From Hanleya hanleyi (lineage: Eukaryota; Mollusca; Polyplacophora; Lepidopleurida; Hanleyidae): a stretch of DNA of 64,000 nt. Within the stretch, counting starts at the first letter, position 1. Every line of letters begins with the position of its first letter. Below, piece after piece: positions 50,263 to 61,100 of this stretch. Made by a program: the position numbers and the translations under genes. Below the pieces are notes generated by a model. It made no database searches and was not told the DNA's origin. It saw nothing but the letters and a program-made list of their open reading frames with translations. The stretch covers positions 1-64,000 of the forward strand of contig JAVTVY010025399.1 in NCBI GenBank assembly GCA_036873755.1, written 5' to 3'.

Positions 50263-50652
50263 GGATGCTCTAATACTCTCGTGTGTGACGTTGATCGTTC
50301 TTCTTCGCGCGTACGTTGAATTTGCGCGTTATCTGGACTCCTTTCTGTGAGATGGCTTCGCTCTATACGATTATTATGTACGGAAATCAAATGCCAACGT
50401 AGATTAAATGGCATGGAAAATGACTTCGAACACAAGTGACATGCGTAAACCATGGCTCTCGTCTCCATGGACACCCGGCGTATAATGAAGCTTTCACAGA
50501 TGTATGTCGTGTTTATATGCAAGAACTCGGTGCTCGGGGATGGGGCAGTCGGGAGCTCGGAGCTCGCTCCTCGCTCGTTCACTAACCAGCGTTAGGGCGT
50601 CACTGCGTTGAGGGCATCACTGCGTTAAGACGGGCGTTGGGCACGCCTCACT
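50008..50652. repeat. P3 inverted repeat, left arm
   Basis: Pairs with 50720-51390 across a ~67-bp loop. It carries the ATPase 5' part and a zinc-finger ORF facing left. Confidence 0.8.
50259..50468 (-). CDS. P3 single C2H2 zinc-finger ORF, left copy
   Basis: ATG 50468: METRAMVYACHLCSKSFSMP then FNLRWHLISVH (C-x2-C-x12-H-x4-H), a basic tail, 69 aa. The ATPase follows directly. A TATA-like CATATAAACACGAC lies ~50 bases upstream. Confidence 0.5.
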   Translation of the reverse strand: METRAMVYACHLCSKSFSMPFNLRWHLISVHNNRIERSHLTERSPDNAQIQRTREEERSTSHTRVLEHP

Positions 50653-50719
50653 CCCAAAGCTATCGAACCTCGGAGGTCTTGGAGTCTGAGCTTGAACTCC
50701 GAGCTCCGAGAGCTCTGGA

Positions 50720-51390
50720 AGTGAGGCGTTTCCAACGCCCGTCTTAACGCAGTGATGCCCTCAACGCAGTGACGCTTCAACGCTGGTGAGTGAGTGAGCG
50801 AGCTCCGAGCTTCCGATTGCCCCATCCCCGAACTTCGAGCTCCAAACACCCAACTGCCCCATCCTCGAGTTCCGAGCTATTGCATATAGACACGACATAC
50901 ATCTGTGAAAGTTTCATTATACGCCGGGTATCCATGGAGACGAGAGCCACGGTTTACGCATGTCACTTTTGTTCGAAGTCATTTTCCATGCCATTTAATC
51001 TACATAGACATTTGCTTTCCGTACATAATAATCGTATAGAGCGAAGCCATCTCACGAAACGCAGTCCAGATAACGCGCAAATTCAACGTACGCGCGACGA
51101 ACGATCAACACCTACGTCACACACGAGAGTATTAGAGCATCCCTATACGCGGATGGTGAGCGGCCCTACGGGAAGTTGAAGGTGTCCTGGGTGATGAAGT
51201 TCTTAGAAGAAGGTGTGGCAACCCCAGCTCCGAGACGCGTTGTTTGGTGCTACAGCCAGTGGCAGCCCAGATTACAGAGTGTGAGCTTCGTCCCAGGGAT
51301 TCCTCACGATATCGATCAAGTGTATTTCTTCGACCCCGAACATACCAACGTGGAGGTGCTAGATGACTTGATGAGTGCGGCCAAGGACAA
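50720..51390. repeat. P3 inverted repeat, right arm
   Basis: Reverse complement of the left arm (for example AACGCCCGTCTTAACGCAGT and AGTCCAGATAACGCGC), with scattered indels. It ends where the retroelement begins. Confidence 0.8.
50934..51179 (+). CDS. P3 single C2H2 zinc-finger ORF, right copy
   Basis: METRATVYACHFCSKSFSMP then FNLHRHLLSVH. Same layout as the left copy, with a longer tail because the frame continues to 51179. Confidence 0.45.
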   Translation: METRATVYACHFCSKSFSMPFNLHRHLLSVHNNRIERSHLTKRSPDNAQIQRTRDERSTPTSHTRVLEHPYTRMVSGPTGS

Positions 51391-51403
51391 TTACAAGCGT
51401 CTA
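51130..51403 (+). pseudogene. P3 packaging ATPase, right copy (truncated)
   Basis: Reads VSWVMKFLEEGVATPAPRRV, VWCYSQWQPRLQSV, IPHDIDQVYFFDPEHTNVEV and LDDLMSAAKDN, then stops at the retroelement junction. The Walker A lysine region is altered (GPTGKLKVS). Confidence 0.75.
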
Positions 51404-53950
51404 GTCCGTCATTCATAATCCAGCCGTCGTCCATTAGAGAATATCCGCGTCCATAATCCAAAGACCTATTCCATTTCCATATAATAGTATTAGCACCAAA
51501 TTCAAAAAGACAAAAGTATACATAAACATAGGCTTGTTTCCTGCAAGAGAGAAGCGGTCAACAATTTTCAATGATGCCGGCAAGACATCATGATGTTCCA
51601 AAATATCAAATCCGTATCGCTGATCAGTATTCTTAATCCATAATATTCGTTATAGAGTCGTCATCTAAAAAATGATGTATCTCAGTCACGCTTTGATTGT
51701 GACTGTTCATATGAGTACCATGAGGATCTTGAAGTACATGAGTTCATACGGCCCCTAGCCCCGGGTTAAGCGGAATTAGACACAAGTTACGAAACGTAGC
51801 GCCATAGATCTTGCACGCTACGTTCGTTTTTTGCTATCAGCATGCGATATGTATCGCCAAATTTGAGAAACTTTGAGTGGAGGCGCTTGATGGAATAGCC
51901 CTGTTTTATAAGTTTCTGCAACAATGTTTTGTGACGTTGATTAAAATCATGACATTTAACACAGGATCTAGAAAATGCTACTAAGCGAGATATGTATACG
52001 CCATATGCAGGTCCCACTGGAATATTACTATCCAGAAAGGGATAGTTTACGATGTCGAAATTGTAATCATTTCTTTTGTCATAAAGTCGACGAGAGAGAA
52101 TGCCTGCTTCATTTTTATAGAGATAGAGATCTAAATAAGATGTGCCTGTAGGGCTATCTGTAGTTTCCTTCAAATCCAGTGAAGGTGGATATATATCCTT
52201 CACTGCGTCATTTATATAGCGATTATCCACAGCGAGAAGATCGTCTATATAGTGTTTGGTGAATGAGAAGGAACGGGCTTTGAATAGATCGGTTTTTGAA
52301 AGCGCCTGCATATAGTCATATTCATAAGAGAACAGATACAGGTCAGCCAACAGGGGTGCACAATTAGTACCCATTGGAATGCCTATATGCTGCTGATATA
52401 TTGTGTTGCCAAATTTCACATAGATATTTTTAATGAGAAATTCAAGCAACTTATAAACAAAGAAACATCCCATGAATGATATCTCTTGTATGTAGTCGAG
52501 CTAAAGAATGCTTTATGGCTTCCGACATTAATATATCTACGATCAGTTTTCTTGAACACAGATACTATTAATGAACTTATACGGTCAATAAGGTCCTGAT
52601 GAGGGATTGTAGTATAGAGAGTCGAGAAATCCTATGTGGATACATGTCTGTACGGTATGTGACCTTTAGCATCAAGTTCTTCCGTAAGACATTTTGAGTT
52701 TTTCAATATCCACATACATTCAACGCCTGAGTTCTTAGAAATAGTGGCGCAATACCTTTCCCAAAATGCTTTTACCTCCTGAAGGGCCCTCGTCAATAGG
52801 GTTGAAAGAAGCTTGGTGGTGCAGCTTCTAGAACCAGCTATGAATCTAGCTTTGTATGGTGATTTATGCATTTTGGGAGTCCAGTATATTTTTGGTATGT
52901 CGTTATGATTGGTTGGAAGACAAATACCTCTTTCCCTGAGAAACTTTTGTGATTGTTAAATAAATCTTCCAGAGTAAATGCAGTTTGGGAGTAAGTAGAT
53001 GTATTTGATGAAGATATGTCTACACTCAATTCTTTAACCAGCACCTGGTAATAGTAATATTTACATATGAATATTATATTATTCGGAGCTTTGTCTGCTG
53101 GGACTATGACGAATTTACTCTGGAGATTTGCTAGAACTTCTTGCGAATTGAGGTTTCTCAGTACTTGTTTTGTTTGGGGAAGAGTGCTTCTGTCAATATG
53201 GCGGATTGTTTCAACGACCTTGCTCTTGGTGAGGTCCAGCCAATCAGCGAGTACTGTAGGTTCAACTTTTTCTCGCTTAGACCAATCAATAACGTACTGT
53301 TCTAATGCAGTCAGGACTATCTTCTGGTCCGCCTTCAGATTTATTCTTCTTGGCTCTCTATATTTAGGTCCTTTCATCAAGAGTAATTTCAGATTCTTAT
53401 CACTCACCACATCAAGGTTACCAGTCACAATATGTTTGCATGGTGTATAGATAAAGTTCGACAATTCACAATCACAACTATAGCCTCCTGACGTGTAAAG
53501 TTCCAGTCAAACTCCTTGACAGCATTGGAGTAATTGAATATTTTGGTGGCTATAGATTTAGTATACTTATATGAAATGCAAGGAGGTTCTGTGAACTTGA
53601 AATAGCTTGGTACAGCGTTGCGTACCTCTGGATCATTCAGGATTCGAGGTAAATTAATGATGTCCAGTCCTTTATCTAAGTAGTTGAGTTTCAAGAAAAG
53701 CCGATCTTGAGATGTTTCGATTATGTTCACTGGACGATACAACCGACAATACGCTATATCTTGACATACTTTACTGATTTTGGATGGTATTATATTTCCT
53801 GAAGACGCAGATTGCTGTATATCTCTGGCTATTTGATTTAAAGCTCTCAGAGGTAACGCATACAGAACTGTACGTAAGCTATGTATACTATTGGGTGCGT
53901 TAGTTAAACCCACTAAGTAATTTAAAGTGATATGATCGTGAATCATCGAA
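51404..53950 (-). mobile_element. Reverse-transcriptase retroelement, decayed
   Basis: The coding remnant plus 3' tail ends in GACTAGACGCTTGTAATT, identical to the end of the truncated copy in the P1 protease. No LTR is seen. The class is uncertain: the RT is of the 'GIPMGTNCAPLLADL' kind found widely in invertebrates, possibly Penelope-related, with no endonuclease domain that I can identify. Confidence 0.7.
51787..53950 (-). pseudogene. Reverse transcriptase, broken into four frames
   Basis: In order: an N-terminal region (53950-53425; LPRILNDPEVRNAVPSYFKF, PPCISYKYTKSIATKIFNYS); a middle part (53464-52860; KFVIVPADKAPNNIIFICKY); a palm part (52871-52632; SPYKARFIAGSRSCTTKLLS); then 52500-51787 with GIPMGTNCAPLLADLYLFSY, catalytic HYIDDLLAV, the thumb region SYLDLYLYKNEAGI, AYGVYISRLVAFSRSCV and the end ..DLWRYVS at 51787. 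At least three frame breaks and one stop. Confidence 0.7.
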
Positions 53951-54773
53951 CAGGTACAAAGATGAGTACCTGGAGTCACACTATGATGGTGCCCAGTATT
54001 TGTGTGAATGTGGAAAGAGGTACAAAATGACTGGGTGGTTCAGGCAACATTTGGAGAAAATCCATAAGTATCCGTTCACTAATGCAGAGGTACAACATTC
54101 CAAGGCACAACACTCAAGATTATTTGGGTCTGGGCCAGAGATCATCACAAAGAAGGCATTCATGAAGTGTGCTTTACTCCTTGTAGACACAAATGATGCC
54201 TATAAGATGGGAGATGGCGACAGGATTTTCCGGAATGCGAAACTAGAAATGTTGCTAGATGCTGCACAGGGTCACACAAAGTATAGATTGTTGCTCTGGC
54301 GGTTGATGGCTTACGAAAAAGCCATCTTGCCACCTCGTTTGGCATTCGAGTACAAATGGAACACGATTGTAAATCTAAGTGGTGGCATTGGACATAACAT
54401 CCCATATGACAATTTGGTTGAGATCACAGTCCACCGTGTGAAAGAGAAGCTACGTGCACAGGGCGCAAATGTCACATTCAATTCTGCTAGAGATGCCTCC
54501 ATGTCTACATAGATTGCTGATGAGGTGAAAAGTAACCTCATACATCAGTTCTACTCTCATGTACAAGGGCGCAAAAAAACTGTTGTTGACCGATCTGGTG
54601 ACATCAAAGCAATGGTCAGTCAACTCCAGCTGTCCAAATTCTTCAGTGAATCTGGGCAGTCAGCAGACTCATTTGAGGATTTCAAAGATCCATATCATAG
54701 AGTTAATGTTGCAGATATGCATACATGGATCAACAAGCAGAAAAAAACAGCTTTGGAAATGTATCATCTTTAA
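53951..54773 (+). pseudogene. DUF6589-type gene, 3' part, with in-frame stop
   Basis: Reads YKDEYLESHYDGAQYLCECG (a C-x-C zinc-finger-like start), KRYKMTGWFRQHLEKIHKYP, NAKLEMLLDAAQGHTKYRLL, LWRLMAYEKAILPPRLAFEY, KWNTIVNLSGGIGHNIPYDN and LVEITVHRVKEKL. This is the C-terminal region of DUF6589-like proteins, which are abundant, poorly known and probably transposon-derived. A TAG at 54510-54512 interrupts it, but the same frame continues (IADEVKSNLIHQFYSHVQGR) to 54773. Confidence 0.65.
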
Positions 54774-54980
54774 GAATCTGCATCAATTATATAACTGGTT
54801 TCACTATGCAGCTTAATTATGTCTGATCTAGAGGTCATAACACTGCTTGTAATGCCTACATTATAGTTTGTTAGATCACGGTGGAATGTTTGATCTTCTA
54901 CTGTTCACCAGGTTCAGCATAATCAAATGTATGTAGTTGTCTGAGGTCATAGATCAGTGACTGTAGGTCAGATTCATTTC
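54774..54980. other. Spacer, no recognised feature
   Basis: AT-rich sequence before the minisatellite. Confidence 0.4.
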
Positions 54981-54984
54981 AGTC

Positions 54985-55305
54985 ATTCCGTATAGACCTG
55001 TACTATGCCACACTGTGGGCTAAATACTGTAAATGTCTATATAGTTAGGCAGCGTCACGTAGCCTAGACCTGAAGTATGCCCTATTGTGGGTTAGATATA
55101 TCGTGAATGTATGTATATAGTTAGGCTTGGTCACTCCACATAGCCCTGTAGTATGTCCTACAGTGCGAGCCCGATAAAGTAAATGTCTGTATATAGTTAG
55201 GCAGCGTCACTGAGCATACATCTGAAGTATGGCCTAATGTGGGTCAGATACTGTAAATGTATGGATATAGTTGGGCATGGTCATTCCCCTTAGACATGAA
55301 GTATG
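54985..55305. repeat. ~75-bp minisatellite, diverged left block
   Basis: About four units with AAGTATGCCYTAYTGTGGGY, AGATACTGTAAATGT and ATATAGTTAGGC. More diverged than the right block. Confidence 0.75.
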
Positions 55306-55685
55306 CCCATCTTAGCTATGCTTGGGAGCATTTCCGCTGCAAGTATCTTAGAAGCTGAAGAGAATACACATCTTTCCAGCAGCATCTGTGGTGTATGTGT
55401 AATTTTCGTCGGACTAGGAGTTATTTGAGGCAGACTAATTTCACTCTGAAGAACTGTCATCCGTTGACATCCTTCATTCTGAAGGACCTGAACCTTGATT
55501 TCTCTCTGAAAATCCAGCTTCGTTAGTCTCAATATTTTGTTGAAACATCCATGGCAGATAAATTTCGACGATGTTGCTCTACCACATAGAATCTCAGTTT
55601 GGATAATGTTTTTAACATCAACGGGAAAGGTATCACCTGTCAGTACATGCCGCAGGTTTGTCTTCTTCAGACAAACAACACACAT
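55306..55685 (-). pseudogene. N-terminal zinc-finger exon, probably of a DUF6589-type gene
   Basis: MCVVCLKKTNLRHVLTGDTF, PVDVKNIIQTEILCG, SSKFICHGCFNKILRLTKLD (C-x2-C...C-x2-C), then QREIKVQVLQNEGC and a Ser/Thr-rich stretch. C-x2-C starts of this kind precede DUF6589 regions. It faces the opposite way to the gene at 53951-54773, and minisatellite lies on both sides, so it looks like a stranded exon. Confidence 0.5.
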
Positions 55686-56615
55686 GATGAGTATGCCATA
55701 CTGTGGGCCAGATACTGTAAAGGTTTATGAATACAGTTACTCATGGTCACTCTCCAAAGACATGAAATATGCCATACTGTGGGCCAGATACTGTAAATGT
55801 ATGAATATAGTTGGGCATTGTCGCTCTCCATAGACATGAAATATGCCATACTGTGGACCAGATACTGTAAATGTATGAATATAGTTGGGCATGGTCACTC
55901 TCCATAGACATGAAGTATGCCAAACTGTGGGTCAGATACTGTAAATGTATGAATATAGTTAGGCATTGTCACTCTCCATAGACATGAAGGATGCCATAAT
56001 GTGGCCCAAATACTGTAAATGTATGAATATAGTTAGGCATTGTCACTCTCCATAGACATGAAGGATGCCATACTGTGGGCCAAATACTGTAAATGTATGA
56101 ATATAGTTAGGCATTGTCACTCATTGACATGAAGTATGCCATACTGTGGGTCAGATACTGTGAATGTATGAATATAGTTAGGCATTGTCACTCTCCATAG
56201 ACATGAAGTATGCCATACTGTGGGCCAGATACTGGCATTGTCACTCTCCATAGACATGAAGTATACCATACTGTGGGCCAAATACTGTAAATGTATGAAT
56301 ATAGTTAGGCATTGTCACTCTCCATAGACATGAAGTATGCCATACTGTGGGCCAAATACTGTAAATGTATGAATATAGTTAGGCATTGTCACTCTCCATA
56401 GACATGAAGTATGCCATACTGTGGGCCAGTACTGTAAATGTATGAATATAGTTAGGCATTGTCACTCTCCATAGACATGAAGTATGCCATACTATGGGCC
56501 AAATACTGTAAATGTATGTATATTGATAGGCATCATGGTCATCACACATAGACCTCAAGTATATCATACTGTGGGCCGTGATATACATTAAATGTATGTA
56601 TATAATAAGGCAGGG
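55686..56615. repeat. 74-bp minisatellite, main block (~12 units)
   Basis: The unit begins ATAGACATGAAGTATGCCAT, then ACTGTGGGCCAAATACTG, TAAATGTATGAATATAGTTA and GGCATTGTCACTCTCC, 74 bp in all, nearly identical across 55760-56530. One unit near 56220-56240 is shortened. Frames open on the - strand here are repeat artefacts. Confidence 0.9.
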
Positions 56616-57480
56616 CTACGCCGTTAAGCATAAACCTTGTGTAGGGCCAGAAACTGCAACTATGTGTATAGTTTATGTGGAGTACGACGTAGCCTCATTT
56701 ATATTTTTCTATATTTGTGTATAGCCGTATTCAGAAAAGGTTTTATCTCCATTGTTTCACAGTAGACACATTGGTGCTGGAAACATATCATGATTAAGTA
56801 AGTCCCTCCCAATTAGTTATTCCAGAATATTTAATATATAATGTATATTATAAAATGGGCTATCAGTTGAAACAGATTTCCATCAATAAAAGTTGTTCAA
56901 TCAACCATTTTGTAATATTTTATCAATCTCATTAGATCATTGAAGTGAACCCGAGGCAGATGTTGACTGCTTAACGGTACCTCCAATCATGTCATTAGCA
57001 AAATATAAAAAAAACAATCCTGTGATTCAAGGGGAGATAATACCCTTTCCAAAAAGGGCAAAAGTGGGTGCAAATATTGGTGTGTGCCAGATGTGGACAA
57101 CGTTTCCCCGTAACTGGAGACAAGAAGTTGTTACTTTTTTCTGTCAGTGTATTCAATACAGTGTATGACTGCATGAATAGTGTATTAACCAAGTTAACAC
57201 GTATATGCTGTGTCTTCAGACAGGAGGTTTTAATAAAGATTTCTCTCCATTTCAGTTTCAGTATTACAGCTCTTTTTGTTATAGTTCATTATCGTCGACT
57301 GAACACCGAATACAATCTCCAGACTGTTTACAGTTTTACTGTCACAGATTGACTGAAATATAAACAAATAAAGTCTTTTGAAGATTGGTACTTTCGGTGA
57401 ACACAAACAACTATTAATTATCGTCAATTCATTTACAGAAATTTAAATAGCACCAAAAAAGCATACAGAACTGACAACTC
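56616..57480. other. Non-coding, no recognised feature
   Basis: AT-rich, with no exon supported. Confidence 0.4.
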
Positions 57481-58060
57481 TGTTACCTTACAACTCCTAA
57501 TAAATGTAACTTATGTGACGCAGCAAATTATCAATTTCGGCGAGCAAAACCAGTTAATTGTTACCGAATAACAATTAGAACAACACAGTACTTCATCAAA
57601 GAATATCTTATAGCTTTGTTACTGCTGAAAATCTAACAATAGTATTTTTATAACGACATGTACACGGGTAGGAAGTTTACGGTAATGGCGGGTATATTCA
57701 AAGCTCACATCTGGGTGACACAAACGTTGCAGAGATAATCGCTTTAGTTCACAAGTTTAACACGCCCAATGCACTCATTTAGCGGCACGAATGAAATAAG
57801 TATGATTCAAGTTACAGCAAAATACAACGTACCGTTTTATAGACCTTGGTACACATCACAATATGCAGCATTTTCTGCGACGTTCTTTCGAACAGTCAGG
57901 TCGCCATTTCACCTGTCTTGTACGGGGCCGAGCGCCTCCTACCTAAGGCCAACACATTACTCTCCCTTAGACCGTGTACTTTCACTATAGACACGTCCAA
58001 ATACCGTAGTTATTACAATACAACACTCAATTCTAGAGGACTTATGATTTGGCCGTTACA
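57481..58060 (-). repeat. Putative 3' LTR of the BEL/Pao element
   Basis: On the - strand, a polypurine-like AGGAGGCCGG (58063-58073) is followed by TGTAACGGCC at 58060, a typical BEL LTR start. A possible end, ..GGTAACA, lies at 57481, giving ~580 bp. The matching 5' LTR is outside the window, so the end is a guess. Confidence 0.4.
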
Positions 58061-58194
58061 TACCGGCCTCCTAATTATGGAATCAAACGACATAATTACA
58101 CCACTGATGCTTTAAAGGTCAAATAATAACACGCAAACACGCGACGAAGGTTTTGGTAACACGAAATCATGCATATCATTGTGGATATGCCTGA

Positions 58195-61100
58195 TTAATT
58201 ACTGTCAGCCTCAAGAATGAGACAAAGTTTAGCAACAGGACGTTGCAAAACCGACGACTTAGTTTTTAGCTTTGCTGACCGCACAAGGCCACGCCTGTCT
58301 TTCATAACTTCTAAGACTTTACCCAGAGACCAAGAGCTTCTGGGACTGTTGTCCACCAAAAGGACAACATCACCAACCGCAAGGTTACGTCGCGGGTAAA
58401 ACCACTTCTGTCTTTGTTGGAGCAGTGGTAAATACTCCCGCACCCACCTTTTCCAAAAGGTGTCCGCCAAGAACTGCACTTGTCTCCAGCGCCTACGAGC
58501 GTAATTGTCAGACTTTTCATAAAGTCCTGGTGGTAACTGTTCTCCGGAACGAAGAAGCAAGAGATGATTGGGCGTTAAGGCATCCAAGTCATCGGGACTG
58601 TCAGGAACTCTAGTGATAGGTCTTCCATTTAATATAGCTTCGACTTCGCACATCAATGTGTGAAATGCTTCATCACCCAGCCGTATCGTCTGCTCCCTTA
58701 AAAGAGAATAGAGGACCTTTCGTACGGAACGGACCAGCCGCTCCCAGACACCCCCGAAATGTGATGCGGTGGGAGGGTTGAACTCCCAGCAGATATTCTT
58801 CTGCAGAAGGGTATCGTGAATCTTGTCAACATTCCACCGCAAGATTTCCTCTCTCAGTTCTCGTTCGGACCCCACTAAATTGGTCCCATTGTCAGAACGA
58901 ATCAACTTTACAGGGCCACGGCGTGCGATGAAACGCCTTATCGCGTTGATACATGAATCGGTGTCAAGACTGTGAGCAACTTCAATATGCACGGCACGGA
59001 TAGCCAAACATGTGAACAAGACGCCGTATCTCTTTACAATAGTTCGCCCGCGTTTAAGTTCGAAGGGGCCAAAATAATCTACGCCCACTCTAGTAAATGG
59101 AGCCTCTTCCGTGATCAGACGGTCAGCAGGAAAGTCTGCCATTTTTTGCTCACTCGTAGGACCTTGATATCTTCTGCACGTCACACACTTAGACATAATC
59201 CTCTTAATTGTAGAATTGGCTCCCAATATCCAATACCTCTGCTGGACTGCGGCAAGAATAGCATTTCGGCCAAGATGTCCAACAGATTTGTGAGTTTCTT
59301 CGATAATCATCCTTGATATAGGCGACCCTTTAGGCAGGATAATCGGGTGCTTGGCATCAAAGGGTATGCTTGCTCTTGCAAGGCGTCCGCCAACCCGAAT
59401 CACTCCATCGATCAACTTCGGGTCGAGTTTTCGAAGAGGCGAGGACTTCTTCACACTGCACTGTTCATCCAGTGTTTTAAAGTCGTCGGCAAAATGTCGT
59501 CCTTGAACATGACTCACAAGCACTATCTCTGCTGCATGCAGGATCTCAACTGTGAGAGACGACGACTTTAACCGTTCTGTGTCCTTACTCACTTTGTGCG
59601 TCTTGCTCTTCTTTACGTCTCTGGTGAGGTGACCTTTCTTTGTCATATCAGATTCTTTACAAATTTTCCTCTGAGCACCGGTACGGCGTCGTAGATTGCG
59701 ACAGACGACTATCATCCATCCGACGGCTTTTCGGAGTCGCGTCCAGTCCGAGTAATGTTGAATCAGTCTCTCTATAGGGTGAAGGGTTGTTACAAGAGCA
59801 GCACTGGTTACCTTTTTGACTTCAATGTCATCATCCTTGAGAGCTTCCCAGTCTGATGGTTGGGCAGGCCAGTTCTCTTCAGGTTCCCACAAGAAGTCTG
59901 GGCCACTGAACCACTGCCTTGTCGACAGGAACTTCATCATGGGCAACCCCCTTGAGGCATGATCAGCAGGATTGGATGTAGTAGGGACATATCGCCACTG
60001 TTTAACATCTGATGCCTCTCTGATAACGGCCACTCTGTTCGCCACAAATGTGTGAAACCGACTACTTTCATTTGCAATGTATCTCATTGTTGTCATGCTG
60101 TCAGTCCAGTAATAAACACCCCCAACTTGGTAGTCCAACTCATCTAGGATCGCTTTACTAAGACGCACTGCAATGGTAACGGCTGTAAGTTCAAGACGCG
60201 GAATTGTCATTCTCTTCAGGGGAGCCACCCTGGCTTTCCCTTGGAGAAAGGAGCAACATACTCGTCCAGTGTCGTCTGTTAAGCGCAGATATGATACCAT
60301 CCCATATCCTTGGTTGCTGGCATCAGCGAAAGTGTGAAGCTGGCAAGATACAACTTCGCCGAAACTCATCAACTTGAAACAGCGCTGAAGCTTGACCGTT
60401 TCAACTTTCTGAAGGTCATGTAGCCATTGTTGCCATTTGACCAATGTGTTGCCTGTTACCTCGTCGTCCCATCCAACATTGTTTCGGCACAAATACTGGA
60501 GAATCCCTTTGGCAACTAAAACGAAAGGGGCAGCGAAGCCAAGAGGGTCGTACACTGAACTTACCATCGATAAGATTCCTCTTCGTGTCGGTGGCAAGAT
60601 TGGGAGCTTGATCTTGAAACCTAATGTGTCTGATTGCACGAACCAAAACACACCAAGAGCCCTTTCTGTGGGAAGTTCTTCAGTTTCCAAATTAAGCTCT
60701 TTTGTTTCCTTTTGCCGTTCTTCTACAGGAATACATTCCAACACGGAACGACTGTTCGACATCCACTTAGTTAAGTGAAAGCCACCTTCAGCACACAATG
60801 ATGTTGTAGTACAAATGAGTGTAAGAGCGTCTTCCTCTGTAGATTTTGACGCTAAGCAGTCGTCGACATAGAAGTTCCTGTGGACGACGCTTTGTGCTGA
60901 TGTATACTTGTTCGAGTTGTCATCTGCTGTTCTTCTTAAGGCGAAGCTCGCACAGCTCGGAGACGAAACCGCACCGAATAGGTGGACCAGCATGCGGCAT
61001 ACAACTGGCTCATGATTTAAGTCTCCCTCCGGCCACCACAGAAACCGCAGACAGTCGCAGTCTTTCTTAGGCACTCTTACCTGATAATACATGGACTCTA

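Larger units (their letters stand above)
48930..51403 (-). mobile_element. Polinton-like element P3 (partial, with inverted repeat)
   Basis: Holds a packaging ATPase in two head-to-head pieces, C2H2 zinc-finger ORFs and a basic protein. ACGCCCGTCTYAACGC-type repeats occur at both 48935 and the centre of the inverted repeat. The right part is cut by the retroelement at 51404. Confidence 0.6.

Noticed and set aside
55667..56588. Repetitive - strand frames
   Set aside because: Artefacts of the 74-bp repeat (74 is not a multiple of 3, so frames rotate).
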